From: CALMEH01 sp964548225
Lineage (GTDB): Bacteria > Acidobacteriota > Blastocatellia > Pyrinomonadales > Pyrinomonadaceae
Direction: 5' to 3'
NCBI GenBank assembly: GCA_964548225.1
Contig: CAZJQP010000085.1
Span: 1-21,546 of the forward strand
Length of the DNA: 21,546 bases
Positions within the stretch are counted from its first letter, which is position 1, and each line of letters starts with the position of its first letter. Below, one piece after another: positions 8,845-16,471 of the stretch. The notes under the pieces are model-generated. The model searched no databases, was not told where the DNA came from, and was given only the letters and a program-made list of their open reading frames with translations. Both the position numbers and the translations under genes were made by a program.

Positions 8845-9861
8845 ATGGCAAAAAAATCTGAAAAGAAAATTTTAATTACCGGCGGAACAGGATTTTTAGG
8901 AACGCATCTTGTCCGCCAATTTTTGGACGCAGGAGCGAAAAATTTGCGCGTTATGGCTTCGTCTGTGCCGAATTGGATGATTGACAGAGGCGTTGAACCG
9001 TTTGCGGGTTCGGTTACAAAGCGCAAAGATGTCGCAGCGGCAACGAAAAAATGCGAAGCAATTTATCATCTCGCAGGCAAGGTTTCATTTGATTATGACG
9101 GCGCGGCGCAGATGAATCGTTTGCACGTTGAAGGCACACGAATTTTATGTGAAGCCGCGAAGGAAAACAAAGTTAAAAATTTTATTCTTGCATCTTCGAG
9201 CGGCACGAGCGCGATTACCGAAGACGGTGAAATTACCGATGAAACTTATCCGCAACCCATTGAGATTTTAGCAAAATGGGCTTATTACGCTTCAAAATAT
9301 TATCAAGAAAAAACCGCGCTTCAAGCATTTCAAGACAAAGGCGAACGGCTTGTGATTTTGAATCCGTCTTTACTTTTGGGAAGTGGCGATGAGCGTCTCA
9401 GTTCGACAAAAGTCGTGCTTGATTTTATGGCGAAAAAGTTGCCGATAACACCCGGTGGCGGTTTGAATTTTGTAGATGCGCGAGACGCGGCAACGGCTTT
9501 TATTAACGCATTGGACAAAGGCAGACATCAGGAAAGATATTTACTCGGTGCAGTAAATTGGACAGTTAAAGACTTTTTTTCGCGTCTTGAGAGATTAACC
9601 GGAGTTTCTGCTCCAATGTTCAAAGTTCCGAAATCTTTGGCAGTTTCCGGCTCAAATTTTATTTCGACAATTTTCAAATCGTTCGACAAACCCGCGCCAT
9701 TTGAGGCTTCGGAAGTCGAAATGGGAGAATATTTTTGGTATTTCGACTCAAGCAAAGCGGAAGAAGAATTGAAGTTTACAACCCGCGACCCGATGGAAAC
9801 TTTGCAGGATACAATCAAATATCTGCGCGAAAATTTCTTAGGCGATGGCATTTTTAAATAA
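8845..9861 (+). CDS. NAD(P)-dependent extended SDR (epimerase/dehydratase or reductase-like)
   Basis: A 338-aa extended short-chain dehydrogenase. The Rossmann glycine motif is G13-G16-G19 in ILITGGTGFLG, a second conserved block is YHLAGKVSF (74-82), the catalytic Ser lies in ASSSGT (116-121), and YxxxK is Y147-K151 in YYASK. This places it with dihydroflavonol reductase-like and HpnA-like epimerases; which reaction it catalyses cannot be decided. The C-terminal half varies, as expected for a substrate-binding domain. I chose the ATG at 8845 because the residues from the in-frame ATG at 8818 (HLCVKLKL) are encoded by the upstream repeat, while MAKKSEKKILITGG begins as family members do. No signal peptide, so cytoplasmic. 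It is the last + strand gene before the converging - strand block. Confidence 0.9.
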   Translation: MAKKSEKKILITGGTGFLGTHLVRQFLDAGAKNLRVMASSVPNWMIDRGVEPFAGSVTKRKDVAAATKKCEAIYHLAGKVSFDYDGAAQMNRLHVEGTRILCEAAKENKVKNFILASSSGTSAITEDGEITDETYPQPIEILAKWAYYASKYYQEKTALQAFQDKGERLVILNPSLLLGSGDERLSSTKVVLDFMAKKLPITPGGGLNFVDARDAATAFINALDKGRHQERYLLGAVNWTVKDFFSRLERLTGVSAPMFKVPKSLAVSGSNFISTIFKSFDKPAPFEASEVEMGEYFWYFDSSKAEEELKFTTRDPMETLQDTIKYLRENFLGDGIFK

Positions 9862-9865
9862 GATT

Positions 9866-9908
9866 TTTTAACCGCGAAAGAAAAGCAATTAATTTTTCGC
9901 GGTTAAAA
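9866..9908. terminator. Bidirectional hairpin terminator between converging genes
   Basis: The arms 9866-9879 and 9895-9908 pair over 14 bp around a 15-nt A/T-rich loop; the core is AACCGCGAAA against TTTCGCGGTT. T-rich sequence lies at the outer left flank (9864-9869) and A-rich sequence at the right flank, which becomes a U-run when read on the - strand. It sits 4 nt after the SDR stop, and the right arm contains the - strand stop codon of the receptor gene (9903-9905), so one hairpin can serve both converging transcripts. Confidence 0.8.
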
Positions 9909-12900
9909 TACAAACCTTGCTGTCAAGCGCACGGTTCGCGCTCCGCCGTAGAGGTAGAACGGCGCGAAATTGTTGCCGCCAAAGGTCGAAATGGTTTGTC
10001 CGAAATATGGGTTCGCCTGAAAATCTCCATTTGACTTGAAAGTTCCTAAATTGCCTTCAAAATCAGCGAAATTCGTTTTGTTTGTCAAATTAAAAACTTC
10101 CATCATCAACCGCAAGCTGGCGTTTTCGCTGAATTTTATGCGTCTTTCAAATCCTGCATCAAGTTGGAAAAAAGAAAATCCGCGCACGGCGTTTCTGCCG
10201 AGCGTTCCTTGCCTGATTTCGTTCGGAATCGAAAAGGCGGAGGCATTTATCAAGCCGTTTGATGAAAGCGAATCGGGGCGAAAATATTCCGTGCCGAACT
10301 CACGCGAGCGGGCGTAAGTGATATTCACAGGCAAAGCCGAACGCGAATTTGCAAAACCGAAAATTGTCCAATTTTTCGTGAGCAGATTTTTCCAGCCGGA
10401 ATCATAAAGCGTTGGGACGTTGAAAACACCGTAAATGCTCAAATTATGCCGCGCATCCCAATCGGATGCTCCACGTTCCGCGCTTAAGTCTTGGTTGATA
10501 AAGACGTTTTTCGTGAAAGAATCGGTCGGCACATTGTCGAGTGATTTTGATAAAGCATAGCGGATATTGAACGAAAAATTATTTGCAAACCGACGTTCGA
10601 GCCGAAATTGTGCCGAATTATAATCAGATTCACCGTCGCTATTTATTGAGCGGACGAAATTAAAATCCGGCGCGGACGGAAAGGTTGTCCGCGTTACAAA
10701 AAGTTTGCGCCCGAACGCACCCGTATAGGTTGCGGAGAAAACGAAATTGCTGAGAAATTGCTGTTGATATTCGACAAAAACTTGCCACACACGCGGCGTT
10801 TTTAAATCGTTTGCAAAAACTGTCAGCGGACGAAAAGAATTTGTTGGAATAGCAGTAAAATCAGCATTTCGCGTAAAGTTCCCGCTTGCAAAAGGAAACG
10901 AATTAGCGTAATTCGTGCGCGTATTGGCATAATCGAAATACAATCCGCCGCCGCCACGCAAAACCGCCTTGCCATCGCCGAAAACATCAAATGCAACACC
11001 AAAGCGCGGCGCAAAGTTCAATGGTGAGACTTTGGGACGAAGAGACGATGAGACAGTTTTGCTTTGTTGCTCTATTTCTCCATCGCTTAGCCCATCAAAA
11101 TCCCAGCGTAAGCCGAAATTAAGCGTTAATCGCGGATTGACGCGCCATTCCTCGTTGGCGAAAAACGAAAAATTACTCAAATTGTATTTCGGCGAAATCG
11201 GGCGCATCAGTTCGTAGATGTCGGAAGCCGCACCATTTGAATTTATGCCCGCAAACAAAACGCCGCGTTCGGTTTGCGCCGCGTCGGTTTCGATTGAAAG
11301 ACGGCGAAAATCTGCGCCGAAAGTTAGAATATGTTCGTCCAACACTAAATTAAAATCGCCGTTTGCGGCAAGTTGTCTGACGTTCGTTTCAATGCGTGTG
11401 CCGTTCGCAAGAACGGCGTTGCGGCGGGTAAAAGCATATTTCAGAAAATCATAAGATTGATTAAAAATCGGTGTGTCAACATTCGCACCGCCGAAATTGT
11501 CGAGTGCGAAACGATTTCCGACGCGATTGTTTGAAAAATTCAGATAGCCTTGAAAAACGATATTCGGTGTCGGCGTATAGGAAATCGAACCATTTAGCGA
11601 GTTCGTTTCGGTATCAATGCGGCGAACAGTGTTGAGCGAAAAATCATTTCCACGTGTCGCGGCGCGGCTGTCGGTGAAATTATATCGTCCGCCGAAACGA
11701 ATTTTGTTAAACGGCTGTGCGTCAAATCGAAAACCGAAAATATCGTGTGCTGCCGGATTAGTATAGACGGCAGAAAATTCGGCAAATCCGCCGCCGGTTT
11801 CGCGCCCGTTGGCACTCGGAAAAGTATTCAAAACTGCCGTAAAATTCGGTGCGGCGTTTTGGCGCGAAGCCGGATTCGGAACTTCCGAAATTGAAAATGC
11901 CGGTTGACGCAGACGCAAACCTTCGTAATTTCCTAGAAACCAAGCCTTATCTTTGACGAAAAATCCGCCAAAAGTTCCGCCGAACTGATTGGCTCGCGCC
12001 GCCGCTCGCGGAAGATTTCGTGAATTTGCGAAAAAGTCATTGGCGTTTAATTTATCGTTTCCGAAGGCTTCAAAAAGCGAACCGCGAAAGCGATTGTTTC
12101 CGCCTTGCGACGTGAAATTTATGCTTGCGCCGGAAGTTCTTTGTTCTTTTGCCGAGCCGAGCGTTTTAATTTGAACTTCATCGGTTGCTTCGAGTGATGA
12201 AAGCGCGTTTGTTCCGCCCGAAGCAGTCAGCGTCGGCAATGCGCCAATGTTTTCGGAAAGAGAACTTTCGCCTGTATTTACGCCGAGATTCGCGTTCGAA
12301 GCATCAACTGTGTAATTGTTTGAAGTAGGGCGTTGTCCGTTTGAGGAAATTAAACCTTGTGCGATTTGCGGTTTATTTTCGTTAGCTTGTGTTATGCCGC
12401 CGGCGATTGAAAAACCTGATTGAATGCTTTCGCCGCGTCGCAGAAAATCTATTGTTCGGTCTCTCGTAACTGTCGTTTCGATTTTCGTTTCTGACACATC
12501 AATTGTTGTATTGCTGTCTGCCGTAACCATAACCGAATATTGTCTTCCATTAACAGGTAAATTGTTGATTTGCTCTTGGGTTAGGTTCACGGAATTACCT
12601 GAATTCGCAGAATTATTCGGAACTGCCGACGGAACTTCAACGCGCTCGGTTTTCGAACCGTCAGTTACAATTTGTTCTTCAATGGCGATAAACGACGTGA
12701 ACGGTGTGAGCAAACTAAATTCCAAACCGAGATTTGTAATTGCTTTTTGGACATCTTCATTCATCTTGCCGGTTTGCAAGCCTTGATAATCTTGCCGCAT
12801 CAAATCTGCAACTTTTCGCCGCGCCCAAAGCGTTGCCAGAGTGTCGTTTTCATTTGATTCGGCGGGAAAATCAACAATGATTTCACGTTGAAAAGGAATC

Positions 12901-14480
12901 GAACGCATTTTGCCGTGTAGGATTATTTTTCCTTTTCCACCGGACGAATATCTGCCGACGACTGTAACAGGTTTTGCATCGAATAAATCGGGAATTTCAC
13001 GCGGATAAATTTCGGTTGCCGTCAAACCTTGAAACTCAAGCGAAATATCGGTCAAAAGCGGATTTCTGATACGCTCGAAAAACCTTCGCGCCGCCGCCGA
13101 GCCGTCGTCCGAGGGCAAAATATATTCGGTTTCGCCGCGTCCTTCGCTCGAAATTTCGTCTAATAGGTAACGATTTACAGAGCCTCCGATTCCGAATGCG
13201 AAAACTCTCGCGTTAGCATTTTCTTTGACTTCGCGGATAATTTCGGCTTCGTTGCCGACTTGCCCGTCGGTCATAAAACAGACGACGCGCATTGATTTGT
13301 CCGAACCGGAAGGCGCAAATGCGGCTTTAATAGCTTTCATCATTTCTGTTCCGCCGGAAGAATCTGCGTCTTTCAAGAGTTTTCGCGCTTTTGAAAGATT
13401 TTCGCGTGTCGCCGCAACAGGTTTATCGAATAAAATTTTGGTTTCGCCCGCAAAAGTAATCAAATTAAAAGTATCGTTCGGATTGAGATTGTCGAGTGTC
13501 AGATTCATCGCTTCCTTAGCTTTTTCAATCGGAAAACCGGACATTGAGCCGCTCGTGTCCAACACGAAAACGATTTCGCGTGGTGTCGTGTCTTGCGGCA
13601 AAACTTTGTCGGGCGGTTGTAAAATCAAAGTAAAAAAACCGTTTTTGTTCGGTTGTTTGTGCGTCAAAACCGCGTCAGAGATTTTCGCTCCGGCGGTTTT
13701 GTATTTCAAAACAAAATCACGGTTCGGAATTTCGTTTTCGTTTCTTAATTTCACCGAAAAATGACTGACCGATGTTTGTAATACCTCGATTTCGTGCGTG
13801 TTTGAAGCAAGATTTTCGATTGGCACACCGGCTTCGATATTTAATTCGAGCGAGATTGTATGCGCCGGTCTTGTTTCATAATTCGGCGAAATTTTCGCTG
13901 CGTCCTGTTCGTTTGCCGAAAGCGGCAGATAGCGTTTGCCAATCGTCATCGGAAAAGAAAATTCGTATTGGTCATTGGCATATTTCAAAATTTCGACGTA
14001 GCTGATAACGACTTTTATCTCGGCATTCGGCGTGATATTTGCAACATATTGCGTAAAAATATTCGGTCGTTGTTGTTCGAGAAGCGCAACGACTTTGCCT
14101 TCTTGTTTGGCTTGTGCGTAAAGTTTCTGAGCCGTTTGTCGTTCTTCGATTTTACCTTTTATCGTTCGCGTTTCGATTGTCATATCCATTCGGTCAACAG
14201 CCGCGTTATTCGGCAGTGGAAATGTATAGACGGCTTCGATTGCCGTGTTTGACGGATTTTGAAAAATTTGCGTAACGGTCGTGCGCGAAACAAATCCGCT
14301 GACCTCCGCACGAACTTCCGTTCGTTTCAATGGACAAAGTCCGCGCTCAGTGCCGTCCGAATTAATCAAGCGCAACGAACCTTCGCCGATTTTGTCGGTT
14401 TGTCCGAAGGCGAAAATCGCCGAAAAAGCTAATAAAAGACACACTCCGAGTGCGCGACCAGAGAGAGATTTATCCCGCAT
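9903..14480 (-). CDS. VIT domain + von Willebrand A domain fused to an Oar-like TonB-dependent outer-membrane receptor
   Basis: One uninterrupted 1525-aa frame. Residues 1-26 are a signal peptide (ending AFGQ). A VIT domain spans about 35-170 (AVYTFPLPNNAAVDRM, QRPNIFTQYVANI). A vWA domain spans about 300-460 with a complete MIDAS site: D308-S310-S312 in DTSGS, T378 in SGGTE and D405 in TDGQ. The usual VIT-vWA ending is present at 583-601 (LGLEFSLLTPFTSFIAIEE). A linker with INNLPVNGRQ leads into an Oar/TonB-receptor plug (NGQRPTSNNYTVD, INFTSQGGNNRFRGS) and a long beta-barrel of alternating aromatic strands ending in a terminal Phe (TARFVF), as outer-membrane barrels do. The ATG is preceded by GGAG (14487-14490) at 6-nt spacing. 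VIT-vWA proteins usually stop near 650-750 aa; here a full receptor follows. Function is unknown: surface adhesion, or a periplasmic metal-dependent interaction gating a receptor. Confidence 0.92.
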   Translation of the reverse strand: MRDKSLSGRALGVCLLLAFSAIFAFGQTDKIGEGSLRLINSDGTERGLCPLKRTEVRAEVSGFVSRTTVTQIFQNPSNTAIEAVYTFPLPNNAAVDRMDMTIETRTIKGKIEERQTAQKLYAQAKQEGKVVALLEQQRPNIFTQYVANITPNAEIKVVISYVEILKYANDQYEFSFPMTIGKRYLPLSANEQDAAKISPNYETRPAHTISLELNIEAGVPIENLASNTHEIEVLQTSVSHFSVKLRNENEIPNRDFVLKYKTAGAKISDAVLTHKQPNKNGFFTLILQPPDKVLPQDTTPREIVFVLDTSGSMSGFPIEKAKEAMNLTLDNLNPNDTFNLITFAGETKILFDKPVAATRENLSKARKLLKDADSSGGTEMMKAIKAAFAPSGSDKSMRVVCFMTDGQVGNEAEIIREVKENANARVFAFGIGGSVNRYLLDEISSEGRGETEYILPSDDGSAAARRFFERIRNPLLTDISLEFQGLTATEIYPREIPDLFDAKPVTVVGRYSSGGKGKIILHGKMRSIPFQREIIVDFPAESNENDTLATLWARRKVADLMRQDYQGLQTGKMNEDVQKAITNLGLEFSLLTPFTSFIAIEEQIVTDGSKTERVEVPSAVPNNSANSGNSVNLTQEQINNLPVNGRQYSVMVTADSNTTIDVSETKIETTVTRDRTIDFLRRGESIQSGFSIAGGITQANENKPQIAQGLISSNGQRPTSNNYTVDASNANLGVNTGESSLSENIGALPTLTASGGTNALSSLEATDEVQIKTLGSAKEQRTSGASINFTSQGGNNRFRGSLFEAFGNDKLNANDFFANSRNLPRAAARANQFGGTFGGFFVKDKAWFLGNYEGLRLRQPAFSISEVPNPASRQNAAPNFTAVLNTFPSANGRETGGGFAEFSAVYTNPAAHDIFGFRFDAQPFNKIRFGGRYNFTDSRAATRGNDFSLNTVRRIDTETNSLNGSISYTPTPNIVFQGYLNFSNNRVGNRFALDNFGGANVDTPIFNQSYDFLKYAFTRRNAVLANGTRIETNVRQLAANGDFNLVLDEHILTFGADFRRLSIETDAAQTERGVLFAGINSNGAASDIYELMRPISPKYNLSNFSFFANEEWRVNPRLTLNFGLRWDFDGLSDGEIEQQSKTVSSSLRPKVSPLNFAPRFGVAFDVFGDGKAVLRGGGGLYFDYANTRTNYANSFPFASGNFTRNADFTAIPTNSFRPLTVFANDLKTPRVWQVFVEYQQQFLSNFVFSATYTGAFGRKLFVTRTTFPSAPDFNFVRSINSDGESDYNSAQFRLERRFANNFSFNIRYALSKSLDNVPTDSFTKNVFINQDLSAERGASDWDARHNLSIYGVFNVPTLYDSGWKNLLTKNWTIFGFANSRSALPVNITYARSREFGTEYFRPDSLSSNGLINASAFSIPNEIRQGTLGRNAVRGFSFFQLDAGFERRIKFSENASLRLMMEVFNLTNKTNFADFEGNLGTFKSNGDFQANPYFGQTISTFGGNNFAPFYLYGGARTVRLTARFVF

Positions 14481-14664
14481 AGAAAGCTCCGAATTTTTTG
14501 AAATATTTTTAGACTCGCAAAAGTCTTTCGTCTGCTCAAGTGATGCGTCGAAGTGTTGATTTGGTTGCTTTAGTGGAAAATTTCAATCAACCCGACATTG
14601 AAAATTATGTTGCCGCGTGAAATAGAAGAAGTGAAGTATGAAAAAAATAATTTGAAATTTTTGC

Positions 14665-14730
14665 AGAAACACACACGAAGTAAGTAGGTTACTTTGCAGT
14701 TATTGGCACATTTACTTCGTGTGTATTTCT
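14665..14730. repeat. Inverted repeat, 19-bp arms, downstream of the amidase gene
   Basis: Arms 14665-14683 and 14712-14730 pair at 18 of 19 positions (core ACACGAAGTAA / TTACTTCGTGT) around a 28-nt loop. It lies 20 nt beyond the amidase stop, on the side where that gene's transcript ends, so it may work as a terminator or 3' stabiliser, though there is no obvious T-run. The rest of the gap (14481-14664) holds the leader and Shine-Dalgarno of the receptor gene and nothing else I recognise. Confidence 0.75.
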
Positions 14731-14749
14731 AAATTATTTGACCGACTAT

Positions 14750-16324
14750 TTAAAGATAAGTCGGCAAAAATTTCGGCGGTTTTCGCGCTTTTGTCATTTG
14801 CTCAAAAGCGTAGGCGATTTCGATTAAAACCGGTTCGCTAAAGGCACGCCCGAAAAATGAAATGCCGATTAGAAGTTCATTGATAAAACCCGACGGAACG
14901 GTGATGTTCGGATAGCCGGAAACTGCCGCCAACGAAGAACTTCCGACGTAATTTGTCGGCGAATCGCCATTGACAAGGTCAATCAACCACGGCGGCGCGT
15001 TTGACGGCGCAACAATGGCGTTTAGTTTGAATTTGTCCATCACGAAATCAATGCCCTGGTCTTGTGTCATCACTTTACTTTGCAACAAAGCAAGGCGATA
15101 AGCGCGGGTTTCGAGGTCGCCTTTTTCTTCCGCCTTGATGAAAATATCTTGTCCGAAATAGGGCATTTCTTTGTCTTTATTTTCTTCATTGAACTTGATT
15201 AAATCGGCGAGTGATTTGTATTTTCCGCCTCGTCCGGCGAGATATTTATTCAAATCGGCTTTGAATTCGTAAAGCAAAACTTCAAACTCCGCATCGCCGA
15301 ATTTGCCGAAAGTCGGAATGGTGATGTCAACCACCTCTGCACCGCCGTCTTTGAGCGCGAGAAGGTTTGTTTCCATCACTTTATCAACACGTTCGTTGCG
15401 TCCGAAATACTGCCGCATCACGCCGATTTTTTTGCCTTTCAAACCATCCTTTTTCAAAAACGCAGAGTAATCCTTCACGCCTTTTGTAGCTTGTGAAGTT
15501 ATCGAATCATTTGCGTCCGTCCCGATAATCGCGCTTAAAACTGCCGCCGCATCTGCAACCGTTCGACACATTGGTCCCGCCGTATCTTGCGAATGTGCAA
15601 TCGGGATCACGCCGCTTCTTGAAACAAGTCCGAGCGTCGGTTTGATGCCGACAATGCCGTTGATTGACGACGGACAAACAATCGAGCCGTCGGTTTCTGT
15701 GCCAATCGCTACCGCACAAAGATTTGCCGCGATTGATGCGCCTGAACCCGACGATGAACCGCACGGCGTTCTGTCTAAAATATACGGGTTTCGGGTTTGT
15801 CCGCCGCGCCCCGACCAGCCGCTTGATGAATCGCTCGAACGGAAATTTGCCCATTCGCTCAAGTTGGTTTTGCCTAAAATCACCGCACCGGCATTTCTTA
15901 ATTGTTGAACAAGAAACGCATCTTGTTTCGGCGCGGGCGCATCCATCAACGCCAAACTTCCGGCAGTTGTTTTCATCTTGTCTGCCGTGTCAATATTGTC
16001 TTTGAGCAAAACAGGAACGCCGTGAAGCGCGGAACGAACACGACCGCTTTTTCGTTCTTTGTCCAATTCCTCAGCGATTTTTAACACATCGGGATTTATT
16101 TCAACGACTGAACTGATTTTTTTATCAATCGCGCCGATCCGTTCGATATAGTGTTGCACGATTTCTTTTGCACTCGCTTTGCCAGAACTCATCGTTTCTT
16201 GCAGTTGCGCGACCGTAATTTCTTCCAATTCAACATTTTTTGTCTGTGCCGAAATTTTCGACTCATTCAAAACCAGAGCCGCGCTGCTCATTGCGCTTAG
16301 ACTTAAAAATTCTCTTCGTTTCAT
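14750..16324 (-). CDS. Tat-exported amidase-signature family amidohydrolase
   Basis: A 524-aa amidase-signature enzyme. The Ser-cisSer-Lys triad is visible: K108 in VLLKDNID, S190 in CGSSSGSGAS and S214 in TETDGSIVCP. The N-terminus MKRREFLSLSAMSSAALVL is a twin-arginine signal, so the folded enzyme is probably exported. The reaction is hydrolysis of a carboxamide or peptide-terminal amide. GatA of the tRNA amidotransferase is less likely because of the export signal and the absence of gatB/gatC nearby. I start at the ATG 16324 because the earlier in-frame start at 16360 adds residues encoded by the upstream palindromic repeat and would bury the Tat signal. The gap to the upstream TMTC-like gene is 147 nt and repeat-filled, so it is probably a separate unit. 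Confidence 0.93.
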   Translation of the reverse strand: MKRREFLSLSAMSSAALVLNESKISAQTKNVELEEITVAQLQETMSSGKASAKEIVQHYIERIGAIDKKISSVVEINPDVLKIAEELDKERKSGRVRSALHGVPVLLKDNIDTADKMKTTAGSLALMDAPAPKQDAFLVQQLRNAGAVILGKTNLSEWANFRSSDSSSGWSGRGGQTRNPYILDRTPCGSSSGSGASIAANLCAVAIGTETDGSIVCPSSINGIVGIKPTLGLVSRSGVIPIAHSQDTAGPMCRTVADAAAVLSAIIGTDANDSITSQATKGVKDYSAFLKKDGLKGKKIGVMRQYFGRNERVDKVMETNLLALKDGGAEVVDITIPTFGKFGDAEFEVLLYEFKADLNKYLAGRGGKYKSLADLIKFNEENKDKEMPYFGQDIFIKAEEKGDLETRAYRLALLQSKVMTQDQGIDFVMDKFKLNAIVAPSNAPPWLIDLVNGDSPTNYVGSSSLAAVSGYPNITVPSGFINELLIGISFFGRAFSEPVLIEIAYAFEQMTKARKPPKFLPTYL

Positions 16325-16343
16325 ATTTTTTATGTTCTGAGTC

Positions 16344-16461
16344 CCGCCTTCAGGCGGCAAACCGCTTGCGAAGCGATAACGGTTTCAGCGTTAATCAACA
16401 TTTAAGGTTATCAACGCAAAACAACTGTTTCGCTTGGCTAAAGTTGCGCCGACTAAAGTCA
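16344..16461. repeat. Mosaic of short palindromes (REP-like) upstream of the amidase
   Basis: The 147-nt gap is almost entirely hairpins. There is CCGCCT-TC-AGGCGG (16344-16357); CGCTT-GCG-AAGCG (16363-16375) nested inside AAACCG/CGGTTT (16359-16364 with 16380-16385); GCGTT/AACGC (16388-16392 with 16413-16417); then two CTAAAGT copies, the second inside the palindrome GACTAAAGTC. This density of stems is typical of dispersed REP-type elements. The repeat supplies the codons of the false upstream amidase start and would sit in the amidase 5' leader. Confidence 0.7.
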
Positions 16462-16471
16462 GGGTTTTGAA

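Noticed and set aside
13225..13764. 179-aa + strand frame opposite the vWA region
   Set aside because: Antisense shadow of the large receptor gene; no ribosome site or recognisable domain, and the opposite strand has an intact vWA domain.
16325..16360. Upstream start for the amidase (12 extra residues)
   Set aside because: The extra codons come from the palindromic repeat and would displace the twin-arginine signal from the N-terminus.
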